From Fibrobacterota bacterium (lineage in GTDB: Bacteria; Fibrobacterota; Chitinivibrionia; Chitinivibrionales; Chitinispirillaceae): a stretch of 64,000 bases of DNA. The notes beneath the pieces were generated by a model. The model saw only the letters and a list, made by a program, of their open reading frames with translations. It had not been told where the DNA came from and ran no database searches. Shown piece after piece: positions 8,201-17,311 of the stretch. The DNA lies in contig JAEYNR010000079.1 in the NCBI GenBank assembly GCA_023412475.1, forward strand, positions 186,001-250,000, given 5' to 3'. Made by a program: the position numbers and the translations under genes. The first letter of the stretch is position 1. Every line of letters starts with the position of its first letter.

Positions 8201-9830
8201 GATATGGTACAAGGAAGAATTGGATCCTTCTGAGATCCCCGATTCGCTAAAACTTTACTGGCCAGATGAGCAGTCAGGTTACCTGAGAGTGGTTAAAAAA
8301 TCTGATATCTCTTTGGATGAAAAGGATGCGCATCGTCTTATAGTGAAAATCAAAGAAAAATTTGATCCACAGATAACTTTTACCAATAAGAGCAGGCTTG
8401 GTACCAGTTACTGGAACGACCCAAATCAGCCCGATGCTGCTACTGATATTCAGAGTTTCTCAATTGCAGACAGCGTAGGACCGGTGCTTACCTATGCCAG
8501 GGTGGTGGAAAAGTTAAAAGGTGGTAATGACACCATGTTTATCCGTTTCTCAGAGAATGTGCATACTGATCTTATAAAGGGTATCACTCTCACCCTGGTT
8601 AAAAAGGATGGAAAGATGTTCGATATGAACATTCTGGATGCCTTCCGCCTTAGTGACACTATTAGAATCGTTGCAGAGGATTTGAAAGAGAATTCCCCTG
8701 CAGTCGGAGATTCACTGAAGATTCTTCACACCGGAACCATTGCCGATCAGTATAAAAATAAGGCTCATCCTGACAACAAGCCGGTACAATTAAGACTCCA
8801 GCTAGTTCCGCCCAATGTGAAAAATGCCTTTTATATAGACAGTGATGGTGATGGGATCGTGGATTCTGTTTATGTAAAACTGGACAAATTTGTCAGTAAA
8901 GATATTATAACTGCTTCTTGTGTATGGGGCGATGGGAATAATTCTACAGGTGATTTGGATGGAAGCGATCTGTCTCACAATCCCAAAGACAGTAATATGA
9001 TCTGCATTAACGTAAAAGGGAAGTTCCGCACTAACGAGATCAGGACTTCTGGTACCATGTCGTTACACTTAAGTTTTTCTGAATTAGGAAATTCAATACA
9101 GCCGGCACCTGTGTCTGACAGTGCTGCGCCTGTCATAATTAAAGCAGAGTATTATCCGGGTTCTTACGTTGATGGTGGATTCGCTCTGGATACTTTAAAG
9201 GTTACCTTCTCTGAAGAAACCAAGTATGTTGAAGACTTTAATCCTTTCAGCTTTTATCAGAAAGGCACTAAATATTCAATAAAACTGAAGACATCTCCAA
9301 GAGCTTTTACCAATGGCTATCAATTCGTTCTTTTTGATAATAAAAGTATTGAGGGTGTCAGATATCCGGAAAATGGCGATTCTATTAATATTAATGTAAA
9401 AGATAAAGCTATTTTTAGTGATGGCAGGAAATATCAGGAAATACCGGGTAACCGCAAAGTTGCCCTCGAAGTTAAAGGAGTGCCTACTGACGTTGTTGTA
9501 AAGGTCGGTCCTAATCCTTTCCAAAGGGGTTTGCATGACTCAATAACCTTCAGCATCGAACCTCTGGCAAAGATGGTTGAGAATGTGGAAGCAAAAACAA
9601 CGATTATCATATATGATCAGATGGGAAACAAAATGTGGTCGAAAACAGGATTCGCCAAAGACTTTAAGGATCGTAAGATTAAACTTGGGTGGAACTGTCA
9701 GAACCTGAAAAAAAGAAATGTTGGCAAAGGTACCTATCTGGCCAGGGTGAAAACCGAATATGGTGATATAAATGCTTCTAAAAAAGTGAACATTGTAGAT
9801 ATCCCGATTGGCATAAAGGAAAACAAATAA
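5223..9830 (+). CDS. Giant secreted beta-helix protein with Ig-like repeats and FlgD-like C-terminal domain (copy 1)
   Basis: 1,535 residues. A signal peptide (basic start, hydrophobic core, cleavage near AALYS at about 23) directs export; AAAGGAG precedes the ATG. Residues about 25-340 form a right-handed parallel beta-helix of the pectate-lyase/NosD kind (runs such as VVIRNCDLTNAYFGI, HIIENNRIHDNSYGM, VIRYNLFYENH), probably carbohydrate-binding or lytic. A Big_1/invasin-like Ig module follows near residue 745 (KVVDKYDNAVGEG). Two modules begin with calcium-loop-like motifs, ADNGNGQVDRL and DSDGDGIVDSV. The last 100 residues (KVGPNPFQRG, IYDQMGN) match FlgD/sorting-type Ig domains at the ends of secreted FCB-group proteins. 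The neighbour at 10014 is a paralogue with the same order of domains. Substrate is unknown. Confidence 0.75.
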   Translation: MKTQQYGKVVLLVLLAVQISFAALYSVAKDGVYKTVQSAIDAAGPGDIVQIEDLEVYEEQVTIDSTKSGLTLRSANPTASKKPVIKFQDTKTVLPKTYNQSLHQDSINFDQNGALRVLRARNVIIEGIKVDGDGAYPWEWPSVWENKWALFHGNAAITLWIAGDVVIRNCDLTNAYFGINVKDRNEGGIFANANPADIDTWNIVPLAGFGRTGNHIIENNRIHDNSYGMFFESVWDQGSVIRYNLFYENHHTRSVASKVAGFTSEGGNQPGGAIFFKDHVLSPLAIYNNTFWHNRATFVANWQVGGPHLIFNNIIAQPDSLAGLHQDISGKFPARMHHTLYAAQGQRVQSRNQDYYVGMRDPDGTHIDTNVRVTAVSQVRILNSMDRVEIEGMRVNVQVETSEGPADTTIFVDWAIQPGARITKPFGANSTVRWFEMKFLSTDPDSPDFLVPDWDDPDVDRLVLDQGWPEAGILDADGSIADLGAISKAGRTDDIVIIKAVRPVIIEGTSATIDFEVLGLEDESLSDLKVKYIRWVRDVAYQPDAFGPDFDTIAPGDVISVDVPGTPIKMGSNSLTVDIKKAPSTNALRGYGFFELTVEGTNADGETVVSSVGFVPYRKVDYLFEVKILDFATGKIELDSVRAGELVKIAITPKRVGGGSFDNEVSPCTLTLSSGYILYTEQGEILEVPTVKGTQIEEGYFTKVPSSGYDRVAVNGAYGKQIFLGTSKATKILPGAPEKVTFQNPPSKGLAIIAGYLDDGSVKVVDKYDNAVGEGIEVKIRSTAPEIGDILKDDESYAEGKDVVSVTDATGEAYFRASVTDGNKDDTIPLVATLVENSATDNAKLVVGNEKPKFFILYSDTAKYDMKAEIRGCAGVKFPVTIIAATNKGENIIDTLNKEFIIDLPSGIAAYKTDRADDTVRITSDTLVKGKKRIWIKSVAGRQSNQQITITGKNDNLIMANSRKGIYFDLCGPVIERAAYFADNGNGQVDRLGIWYKEELDPSEIPDSLKLYWPDEQSGYLRVVKKSDISLDEKDAHRLIVKIKEKFDPQITFTNKSRLGTSYWNDPNQPDAATDIQSFSIADSVGPVLTYARVVEKLKGGNDTMFIRFSENVHTDLIKGITLTLVKKDGKMFDMNILDAFRLSDTIRIVAEDLKENSPAVGDSLKILHTGTIADQYKNKAHPDNKPVQLRLQLVPPNVKNAFYIDSDGDGIVDSVYVKLDKFVSKDIITASCVWGDGNNSTGDLDGSDLSHNPKDSNMICINVKGKFRTNEIRTSGTMSLHLSFSELGNSIQPAPVSDSAAPVIIKAEYYPGSYVDGGFALDTLKVTFSEETKYVEDFNPFSFYQKGTKYSIKLKTSPRAFTNGYQFVLFDNKSIEGVRYPENGDSININVKDKAIFSDGRKYQEIPGNRKVALEVKGVPTDVVVKVGPNPFQRGLHDSITFSIEPLAKMVENVEAKTTIIIYDQMGNKMWSKTGFAKDFKDRKIKLGWNCQNLKKRNVGKGTYLARVKTEYGDINASKKVNIVDIPIGIKENK

Positions 9831-9838
9831 AGCTTGTT

Positions 9839-9895
9839 TTTAAGAATCTTCACTGGCAGCTTGCAGTTCAGGCTGGTGAAGATTCTTAAATTTTT
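9839..9895 (+). terminator. Strong rho-independent terminator after giant gene 1
   Basis: TTTAAGAATCTTCAC (9839-9853) is perfectly complementary to GTGAAGATTCTTAAA (9876-9890), a 15-bp stem followed by TTTTT. It begins nine bases after the stop codon and isolates the two paralogous genes transcriptionally. Confidence 0.85.
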
Positions 9896-9959
9896 ATAAC
9901 TCACCCCGGAAACCAATAATTGAACGGCCGCAACAAAAAAGATTACTTTATATACACTG

Positions 9960-9984
9960 AAGCTTATAGAAGAAGCTTATAGAA
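9960..9984 (+). repeat. Short tandem duplication before giant gene 2
   Basis: AAGCTTATAGAAG is followed directly by AAGCTTATAGAA, a 13-bp duplication 30 bases before the start codon at 10014 and just upstream of its GAAGGAG ribosome-binding site. It may be simple slippage. Confidence 0.5.
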
Positions 9985-10013
9985 AAAATGTGTGATCGAA
10001 GGAGTCATTCTGT

Positions 10014-13000
10014 ATGAATTCGAAATGGTTAAAAATGATGTTACTGGTGGCCTTTGCTGCCGGATCTGTGCTATCTGCAACCTATAATGTATCTAGTACT
10101 GGTTTAGGCGGATATGAGACTATAATGGAAGCAATTGAGGCTGCCGGGGATGGCGATGAGGTGGTAATCTTAGATTATGCCACCTACGAAGAGCAGGTAA
10201 CTATTTTCGAAAAGAAGAATCTTACCCTTCGCTCAACAAATCCCACTTCTACAAGAAAGCCTACAATTAAATGGAAAGACACTGAAAATGTCCTTCCTCA
10301 AGTTAGAGAAGATGCTAAAGACTCTGCAAGGATAAATTTCGACCAGAATGGTGCCTTACGTGTGATGAGGTCTACCAACATTTTAATTGAAGGAATTGCT
10401 GTTGATGGTGGGGGAAATTTTCCTTTTGCATCTAAAGAAGATGTTTGGGAGAATGTAAAAGAAAACAAATGGTACCCAATGCAGCATGGTAATGCCGCTA
10501 TTGTTTTGTGGATTGCAGGAGGAGTCACAGTTCGTCAGTGCGATCTTTCGAATGCCTTCTTTGGGATAAGTTTTAAAGATAGAAATGAGGGAGGGATTTT
10601 CGCCAACTCGAATCCGGCTGATATTCAGACGTGGAAAGTTGTACCATTATCTGGTTTCGGCAAAACTGGCGAACATATTATAGAGTACAATAGAATTCAT
10701 AACAACTCTATCGGGTTATTTTATGAATCTACATGGGATCTAGGCTCAGTTGTCCGTTACAATCTTATCTATGAAAATCACCATCCTTCCGGTAAATCAG
10801 CCTCTATTAAGGGTATGTCATCACAAGGCGAACATCTGATTGGTGGCGCCATGATGTTTAAAGATCATATTCTTAGTCCATTAGCCATTTATAATAACAC
10901 TTTTTATAAAAATGGATGGGTGTTTATCGGAAACTGGCGTAGCGGCGGACATTATCTGATATTTAACAATATTATTGCTTCACCTTACCAGGACGCGACT
11001 TTTGAAAACCCATGGCAGGTTCTGGACCCGTATTTCCATAACAGAATGTTTAACTCTGTTTATGCATGTCATGTTCTGCCCATTGCCGAGCAGAAACAAT
11101 CTGTTCAAGTCGCCGACGACGATCCGGACAATCCGGGGGCTCAGGTTAGGAAATCAGTTACTGTGTATCAACCAAGAATAATGAACTCTTTTGGAGAAGT
11201 CGAGGCTTCTGACATCATTGTTCCATGCACATTGTTCAGCGGTACTGTTTCAAACCAAACTGTTAGAAATGTTAAAGTCCCTGGCAATAGAATAGTTTCC
11301 AGTCAGGCAGGAGGTGGCTATAGTGCTGCAAACAACCTACGATGGTTGGAGACCAATTTTAAATCTACAGATCCCAAGGAGTCTGACTTTCTGGTACCAG
11401 ACTGGGATGACCCTCTGATAGACAAATACATTGTTGACCAGGGTTACGCTGCAGTGGGCATAACCGATCCTGATGGTACACCGGCTGATCTTGGAGCTAT
11501 TCCCAAAGAAGGTGGCAGACATTCCAGTGAAATACGAATTAAACCTACTGCACCTGTCAGCATAAATAAAGGAACCGCTGTTGTTAGTTTCGTTATTGAA
11601 GGAGCGATTGAAAACCCGAAAATTAAGTATATAAAGTGGATTCATGAATTGCCTGTTGATGCAGTTTTTGGTCAGAAAGATGTAGTAATTCCCAAAAATG
11701 ATATTATTTCTATAGATAAAATACCAGACGTAAAGGTTGGTAATAACACTCTTACCTTTACAGTTCCTTCAAGGTCAGATAGTAACCTTTATGCTTTTTT
11801 TGAAATAGTAATTGAAGGGACAGATCCTGAGACCAACCAACCTGTTCAATCAGTAGTGGGATCTCTTCCTTACAGAAAAATCGATTACGAATTTAAAGTG
11901 GAGATTTTTGAGCTTGACGGAAAAACTCAAAAAACAACTGTTCTGGCAGGTGAGCAAGTAATTCTTAAAATCACACCACTAAGAAAAGATAACACTCCAT
12001 GGGATACAAAAACACCAATAGAACAGACGGATGTAAGCCTTTTCTCTGGTTTTGATTTATTGGATTCCACTGACTCAAAAATAGAAGTTCCGAAGTTTAA
12101 TGGAAGTTACCAGGCAAAGGTAAAATTCACTAAAGTACCTTCAGAAGGAATTGAGTTTGTTGCTGTTGGTGGATTGTTTAAAGCATCAAACGATGACTTT
12201 TTAGCGATCCGTGGTACATCCGATCAGATTATTGTTAAAGCCGGACCACCCGACAATCTGCAATTCCAGTCTCCACCCTCAAAAGGTGTGGATAAGATCG
12301 ATCCAGGCAGAGAGTATGATGTAAAAATCGCTGTGTACGATAAATACGGCAACAAAATCGATCAAGAGACAGATGTCACCCTCTCCAGTGAAAAAACGGT
12401 TAAAGGGGATGTGGTCGGAGGTGGACCCAAAACTTCCACTACCGATTCAACCGGAGTTGTTCATTTTCTGGTGGAGGTAATAGAGGGCGCTCAAAAGAAT
12501 GATTCTATTCCTCTGACTGCTTCGCTAAAGTTAAATGGAAAAACCGATAATGCTACTCTTATTGTTGGTGAGCCCAGAGACAAACTGCTTATCTTTTATC
12601 CAGGCGATTCTGCAGGCACAGAAATTGATGAAAACCTGTCAATAGAAGGTTGTTCTGATCAGTTTGTTCCAATTGTGATTAAAAGAATTGGGAAAAAAGA
12701 TAACAAATTCGTGGTTGTAAATGCTGATTCCGACACTGTTTCCTTTGATATTGAAACCAGCAGCGGCATTGGTGTGTATCCTACCAATGAACCTGGTGTT
12801 GAAAAAATAAATAAAGTCAATAAGATGAAGGGGCAGATTACACTCTGGATAAAAGCAACCGGGCTGGCTTCTCAAAAAGGCAGTATAAGGGTCTACCCGA
12901 TTGACAATCCGGCCGTCTTATCGGGGGAAAGAGGAAAAATAGACTTTATACAGTGTAATGCCAGTATAGTAAGTGCGGCCTATTTTGCAGATAATGGCGA

Positions 13001-14708
13001 TGGAAGAGTAAACCGTTTGGAAATCTATTATGATGATACTCTTGCTGTCACTGAAATACCGGATACTTTTCAGCTTTACTGGCCTAACCGGCAAAGTGAA
13101 CCGAAAATTGTTATGGGAAGTGATCAAAGCAGTGTGAAACTGGATCCAAATAATAAGAAACACTTGACAGTAACTCTGAAAGATCCTTTCAATCCGTCGC
13201 CTTTGGTCACTGTAAACAACGTGCCTACTCTTGGAATCAGTTTCTGGAGAAACCCATTACTGGATGAACCTCCTCTGATTAAAGCAAATTTTAATATCAA
13301 TGATAGCGTTGGACCGCTTATTAACAGCGCAATACTGGTCGAGAACCTTGATAAATCTAAAGATGACACAATCTATATCACTTTCTCAGAAAAGGTAAAC
13401 AACATCAAGGGAGAAAGCCTGAAACTTGTTAAGAAAAATCAAGGAAAGGAAGTTACGCTCAATGTAGATAAGGATTTTATTTATTCAGGTGACACTATTA
13501 AAATTGTAGTAAAAAGCCTGGGGGATGATTCTCCTGTGGAAGGTGATAGCCTTTACATAAGAAGCAGCGGTCCTATGATAGATATATATAATAATCATGC
13601 ACACAAAGAGAACAGACCGGTACGGATCGGGCTTAAAGGTGTTCAGCCAGGTATTACCAGCGCCTTTTATAGTGATTATAATGGTGATGGAAAGGTTGAT
13701 TTTATTACAATAAAATTCAATAAAAAAATTAAAATCGATTCTACCGAAATTAAGTTTACTTGGGCAGATGGTGATGCGACTCCGATTCTTGATAAATCCA
13801 AGGGGAAATTTACTCACAATGGAACTGACAGCATGATGCTCATAGTCGAAGTTACCGGCTTATTCAAAGACAAAATCAAGACTTCAGGTGCCATGAATGT
13901 AGAAGCGATTTACCAGAACTTTGGAAATGCCAAATTTGCATGGACTGTCGATGATTCTGCTGCACCGGTAATTGTTGAAGGAAGGGTTCACCCGGGATCA
14001 ATCACCGATGACGGTAAAGCTAACAAAGATACTCTGAAGGTAACCTTTTCAGAACATATTAAGCAAATGGATTTGAGTCAGAAGGAGTTCTTCCTATTCT
14101 ATCATAAAGGCTACTCTTACAAAATGAATCTTACAAAACACAGGGAAGAAGGAAATAATGTCATCAGTTTCATTGTAGACAAAATAGATGTTACAGATGA
14201 AACTTTGAAAAAAGAAGAATTTAATTTCCCTAAAAACGATGATTCGTTGCAAATGAGGACTGGAACTGATGGCATTTTTGCTGATGATCATTATAATTAT
14301 CAGAAAAATCCAGATAATCGGATGGCGCCTTTGATAGTCTTGGCTATTCCTACAAGTGTTGAGGTTAAGGCGGGGCCAATGCCTTTTGTACCAGGTAAGG
14401 AAAAGGTTAAAATAACAATAAAGCCAAAGTCAAAAGCAACAGATGGTAAATCAGATTCAATATTTGCATGGGTAGCTATCTACGATAGAACAGGAAACGT
14501 AGTTTATAATAGCGCCGGAGAGTACAACTCGAATACAGGTTCTGTTGATATAGAATGGGATGGCTACAATAAAAAGCGCAAAAAGGTTGATCGGGGGACC
14601 TACATGGCTATAGTCAATTACTCACTCTTTCTGGAAAAAGGAAGAGGAAAAGAGCTTGAAGAAAGAAAGACAGTAAAATTAAAAGTAGCTGTAGATAAAA
14701 ATGAATAG
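10014..14708 (+). CDS. Giant secreted beta-helix protein with Ig-like repeats and FlgD-like C-terminal domain (copy 2)
   Basis: 1,564 residues, a tandem paralogue of the preceding gene with the same architecture: signal peptide ending near LSATYN, beta-helix at about 25-350 (VTVRQCDLSNAFFGI, HIIEYNRIHNNSIGL), a clear Big_1-like Ig module near residue 760 (VYDKYGNKIDQETDV, TDSTGVVHF), calcium-loop-like motifs ADNGDGRVNRLEIYY and DYNGDGKVDFI introducing two repeat modules, and a FlgD-like end (KAGPMPFVPG, IYDRTGN, DRGTYMAI). Conservation is highest in the helix and the calcium-loop modules, while loops differ, so the pair has had time to diverge. GAAGGAG precedes the start, and a strong terminator follows. 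Probably cell-surface or secreted, in polysaccharide binding or breakdown; the exact role is unknown. Confidence 0.75.
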   Translation: MNSKWLKMMLLVAFAAGSVLSATYNVSSTGLGGYETIMEAIEAAGDGDEVVILDYATYEEQVTIFEKKNLTLRSTNPTSTRKPTIKWKDTENVLPQVREDAKDSARINFDQNGALRVMRSTNILIEGIAVDGGGNFPFASKEDVWENVKENKWYPMQHGNAAIVLWIAGGVTVRQCDLSNAFFGISFKDRNEGGIFANSNPADIQTWKVVPLSGFGKTGEHIIEYNRIHNNSIGLFYESTWDLGSVVRYNLIYENHHPSGKSASIKGMSSQGEHLIGGAMMFKDHILSPLAIYNNTFYKNGWVFIGNWRSGGHYLIFNNIIASPYQDATFENPWQVLDPYFHNRMFNSVYACHVLPIAEQKQSVQVADDDPDNPGAQVRKSVTVYQPRIMNSFGEVEASDIIVPCTLFSGTVSNQTVRNVKVPGNRIVSSQAGGGYSAANNLRWLETNFKSTDPKESDFLVPDWDDPLIDKYIVDQGYAAVGITDPDGTPADLGAIPKEGGRHSSEIRIKPTAPVSINKGTAVVSFVIEGAIENPKIKYIKWIHELPVDAVFGQKDVVIPKNDIISIDKIPDVKVGNNTLTFTVPSRSDSNLYAFFEIVIEGTDPETNQPVQSVVGSLPYRKIDYEFKVEIFELDGKTQKTTVLAGEQVILKITPLRKDNTPWDTKTPIEQTDVSLFSGFDLLDSTDSKIEVPKFNGSYQAKVKFTKVPSEGIEFVAVGGLFKASNDDFLAIRGTSDQIIVKAGPPDNLQFQSPPSKGVDKIDPGREYDVKIAVYDKYGNKIDQETDVTLSSEKTVKGDVVGGGPKTSTTDSTGVVHFLVEVIEGAQKNDSIPLTASLKLNGKTDNATLIVGEPRDKLLIFYPGDSAGTEIDENLSIEGCSDQFVPIVIKRIGKKDNKFVVVNADSDTVSFDIETSSGIGVYPTNEPGVEKINKVNKMKGQITLWIKATGLASQKGSIRVYPIDNPAVLSGERGKIDFIQCNASIVSAAYFADNGDGRVNRLEIYYDDTLAVTEIPDTFQLYWPNRQSEPKIVMGSDQSSVKLDPNNKKHLTVTLKDPFNPSPLVTVNNVPTLGISFWRNPLLDEPPLIKANFNINDSVGPLINSAILVENLDKSKDDTIYITFSEKVNNIKGESLKLVKKNQGKEVTLNVDKDFIYSGDTIKIVVKSLGDDSPVEGDSLYIRSSGPMIDIYNNHAHKENRPVRIGLKGVQPGITSAFYSDYNGDGKVDFITIKFNKKIKIDSTEIKFTWADGDATPILDKSKGKFTHNGTDSMMLIVEVTGLFKDKIKTSGAMNVEAIYQNFGNAKFAWTVDDSAAPVIVEGRVHPGSITDDGKANKDTLKVTFSEHIKQMDLSQKEFFLFYHKGYSYKMNLTKHREEGNNVISFIVDKIDVTDETLKKEEFNFPKNDDSLQMRTGTDGIFADDHYNYQKNPDNRMAPLIVLAIPTSVEVKAGPMPFVPGKEKVKITIKPKSKATDGKSDSIFAWVAIYDRTGNVVYNSAGEYNSNTGSVDIEWDGYNKKRKKVDRGTYMAIVNYSLFLEKGRGKELEERKTVKLKVAVDKNE

Positions 14709-14785
14709 TCCGATTTTTCTCAGAACGAAACCTGAAGTCAGGTTTCAACTTATGTAAATACGGCAGCATTATAATATGGAGCCAT

Positions 14786-14820
14786 GAAAAAACCCCGATT
14801 TATCGGGGTTTTTTGTTTTG
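14786..14820 (+). terminator. Rho-independent terminator after giant gene 2
   Basis: An AAAACCCCGAT / ATCGGGGTTTT stem with a 2-nt to 3-nt loop followed by TTTTGTTTT, 80 bases after the stop codon. Confidence 0.85.
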
Positions 14821-14879
14821 ATAAGTGCCAGATAATCGCACTTACCTGACTGGAATGATAAAATCCCCTGCTGGAAGCG

Positions 14880-14896
14880 CCCCCTTATTAAGGGGG
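14880..14896. repeat. Short palindromic repeat CCCCCTTATTAAGGGGG
   Basis: A 17-bp near-perfect palindrome followed by GATTAAGG. This form of short repeat is found dispersed in many bacterial genomes. It lies at the head of a 1,049-bp gene-free region (14709-15757) that also holds the two REP-like copies. Confidence 0.5.
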
Positions 14897-15042
14897 ATTA
14901 AGGCCGGATCTCTTCGATTTGCTTGTACATGATATAAAAACCTTTTTTATCTGTTCAGTTGTGAACTGGATGGAGAAAAAAAGAACAGCAAATTACATAT
15001 GTAACCTTGTCGAGTTGGTTTTCCACTCTTAAACTTCGTTAT

Positions 15043-15214
15043 TCGATATTTTTTTTCGTCATTCTCGTTTTCTTAACCTTTGAGGGTCTGAATATCACGC
15101 ACTTACAGGGCTTGGGAGATACTTATTGATTCATTATACCCAGGCCTGAGTGCCTGGGCTGTTACAAGTCGCTCTTTCAGAGCTAAATAGAATAGAAAAT
15201 AGAAAGGTGAACTC
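15043..15214. repeat. REP-like triple-hairpin element, copy 1
   Basis: A 172-bp element repeated almost identically at 15558-15729. It contains three hairpins in a row: a damaged GCACT/AGGGC pair, CCCAGGC with GCCTGGG, and GCTCT with AGAGC. This layout resembles the REP/BIME-type palindromes mobilised by REP-associated tyrosine transposases (RAYT), but no transposase lies nearby. In this copy the first stem carries a mismatch (C replaced by A), in copy 2 it is perfect. Confidence 0.7.
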
Positions 15215-15557
15215 AAGGCAGTAGAAAGGTAAAGGCTTCAGAATAATAGATGGGAAACGCGTAGCGCTGACGGGTTGAAATATGGCAACCCGGGCAGCAA
15301 CCGGCTTGCAGATGTATCAATGTGTTTACAAGTCCTGAAGGAATGGGATAACCAGATTCCCGGCACCTTAGTTTCAAATATGAAGTTCAGGTTGTGCTCA
15401 AACTGACCGATCATTCTCATTGCAAATAACATATTTTTAATCGTTATCTCGAAAACACTATCGTTTGTTATTTAGTGGTGTTGCTGTCTAACTCTTAAAC
15501 TTCGAAATTCATCATTCAATATTCGTTATTCGATATTTCTATCTCTAATTGATCTCT
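15215..15557. other. Spacer between the two REP-like copies
   Basis: 343 bases with no convincing gene. It contains a GC-richer portion with a perfect hairpin CGGGTTG (15271-15277) / CAACCCG (15286-15292), and then AT-rich dispersed repeat text of the form CGAAATTC...ATTCGTTATTCGATATT. With the flanking copies it may form one composite repeat unit of about 515 bp. Confidence 0.45.
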
Positions 15558-15729
15558 TCGATATTTTTTTTCGTCATTCTCGTTTTCTAACCTTTGAGGG
15601 TCTGAATATCACGCCCTTACAGGGCTTGGGAGATACTTATTGATTCATTATACCCAGGCCTGAGTGCCTGGGCTGTTACAAGTCGCTCTTTCAGAGCTAA
15701 ATAAGAATAGAAAATAGAAAGTTGAACTC
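15558..15729. repeat. REP-like triple-hairpin element, copy 2
   Basis: Second copy of the 172-bp repeat. Stems: GCCCT (15613-15617) / AGGGC (15621-15625), CCCAGGC (15653-15659) / GCCTGGG (15666-15672), GCTCT (15685-15689) / AGAGC (15693-15697). It ends 28 bases beyond the stop of the minus-strand gene at 15758 and could form its 3' untranslated hairpins. Confidence 0.7.
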
Positions 15730-15757
15730 GAAATTCGTTATTCCGTTATTTCTATCT

Positions 15758-17311
15758 CTAATCCTCCCAATACCTTCGATTCAATTGCTCAAGAAACTCA
15801 CCTGTTTCATCGGTATTTTTTAATGAATAATCAGCTAGAGTAGATTGCCAACCACCTCCAACTAAAATCCCCGCACCCCAGCCTTTTATATCTCTGAAAG
15901 CATCCTCATCTGTAAGGTCATCACCAATGTATACCGGGTAACTGTGAAAAGTGTTTCCGTAAATCTTGTTAGTAATAACCTGAACAGCTTTTCCCTTATG
16001 CCAGTTTATCGATGGCCTAAGCTCAAATACCTTTTTACCTGAAGTTAATTTGAACTGTGGAAATCGAGTTGTCGAGTCCAATAATAATTTTTCCAGGGAA
16101 CCAATCAGACTCTCATCTTTCAATAAGCGGTAGTGAACAGCTAAAGAGAATTTTTTCCTCTCAATAATCACTCCTGGATACGAAGTGTTTAGTAGATGAA
16201 GAGACATTTGAATCTGATCTAATAATGGAGGATATTCCTTTGTCTCTTCGAGCAAAGTTACAGTATCATCAGGGTGTTTCAGTTCGAAACCGTGATTACC
16301 GGCATAGTAGATATTTGGTATCTGAACAAGATTCGTAACATCCTTCAGATCTCTTCCGCTGATTATTGCAACAGGAATCTTACTGGAAAGCTCAATGAGA
16401 ACCTTCTTTATCGATTCATCCAATACTGCCAATTCTGGTCTTGAAACGATTGGAGTAAGTGTTCCGTCATAGTCGAGAAAAATGATTGATCTATTATGTG
16501 ATATCCGGGAAAGGATAACCTCAATTTGAGATAATCCAGATGGTAAAGAGGAAGATAACTGAGAAACTGCCTGTATATTCAAATCGATCAATTTTGAAAG
16601 AACCAGATCTGATCCATTTTCAAAGAGCATGGAATTGGAGCCGTTTCTATCAACCCCGATAACAAGCGAAAAGTTTCCATTTTTACCAGCTTTTACTCCT
16701 GAGATGGAATCTTCCACTATAATCGTCCGGGTATTTGAAATATTCATCATACTGCAAGTGTGCAGGAAAATATCCGGTGAAGGTTTTCCAGGTAGATTGT
16801 TTTTTTCTGCATCGTTGCCATCGAATATCAGGTCGAAAAGATCAGTAATTCCAGCAGAAGAAAGTACCTGGCGGCAGTTCTTGCTTGCAGAAACAACAGC
16901 GATTTTTAATTTTTCTGATCGCCAGACTTTAATCATTTTTGGTGCATCTTCATAAACTTCTACACCCTGCTTATCGATAAGTCCAAGGTAAATTCGATTT
17001 TTTAAATTCCCCAGGGCACAGATAGTATTGAAACCCGGCAGATCACCTGGTTTGCCATACGGGAGAGAAATGTTCCGTGATTTTAATAAGGATTGCACAC
17101 CGGAATAACGTGGTTTTCCGTCGATATAGGTTTTGTAATCGTTATCTGTGTCAAAGGGAAGAAAGTGAGAATTATTTATGGTGCTATAATGCCGGAGAAA
17201 AGAGTCCAGACTCTCTTTCCAAGCCTTGATATGGTGCATAACTGTGCTGGTTATCACTCCATCAAGATCCAGGACTATCCCATCGTAAAAGATACGGTTT
17301 ATCGGATGCAT
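15758..17311 (-). CDS. Fusion: beta-phosphoglucomutase-like HAD domain + trehalose-6-phosphate phosphatase (OtsB)
   Basis: 517 residues with two HAD-superfamily domains. Residues 1-250 match beta-phosphoglucomutase: nucleophile motif VLDLDGVITST near 14, an inserted cap, VVSASKN, then KPSPDIF and VEDSISGVKAG. Residues about 270-517 match trehalose-phosphatase: IFLDYDGTLTPI, ISGRDL, NHGFE, and GDDLTDEDAF. Beta-PGM interconverts beta-glucose 1-phosphate and glucose 6-phosphate; OtsB removes phosphate from trehalose 6-phosphate. The next gene upstream encodes a GH65 enzyme, many of which release beta-glucose 1-phosphate, so the fusion fits a trehalose or maltose cycle. No T6P synthase of the OtsA family lies in the window. 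No clear ribosome-binding site precedes the ATG. Confidence 0.85.
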   Translation of the reverse strand: MHPINRIFYDGIVLDLDGVITSTVMHHIKAWKESLDSFLRHYSTINNSHFLPFDTDNDYKTYIDGKPRYSGVQSLLKSRNISLPYGKPGDLPGFNTICALGNLKNRIYLGLIDKQGVEVYEDAPKMIKVWRSEKLKIAVVSASKNCRQVLSSAGITDLFDLIFDGNDAEKNNLPGKPSPDIFLHTCSMMNISNTRTIIVEDSISGVKAGKNGNFSLVIGVDRNGSNSMLFENGSDLVLSKLIDLNIQAVSQLSSSLPSGLSQIEVILSRISHNRSIIFLDYDGTLTPIVSRPELAVLDESIKKVLIELSSKIPVAIISGRDLKDVTNLVQIPNIYYAGNHGFELKHPDDTVTLLEETKEYPPLLDQIQMSLHLLNTSYPGVIIERKKFSLAVHYRLLKDESLIGSLEKLLLDSTTRFPQFKLTSGKKVFELRPSINWHKGKAVQVITNKIYGNTFHSYPVYIGDDLTDEDAFRDIKGWGAGILVGGGWQSTLADYSLKNTDETGEFLEQLNRRYWED

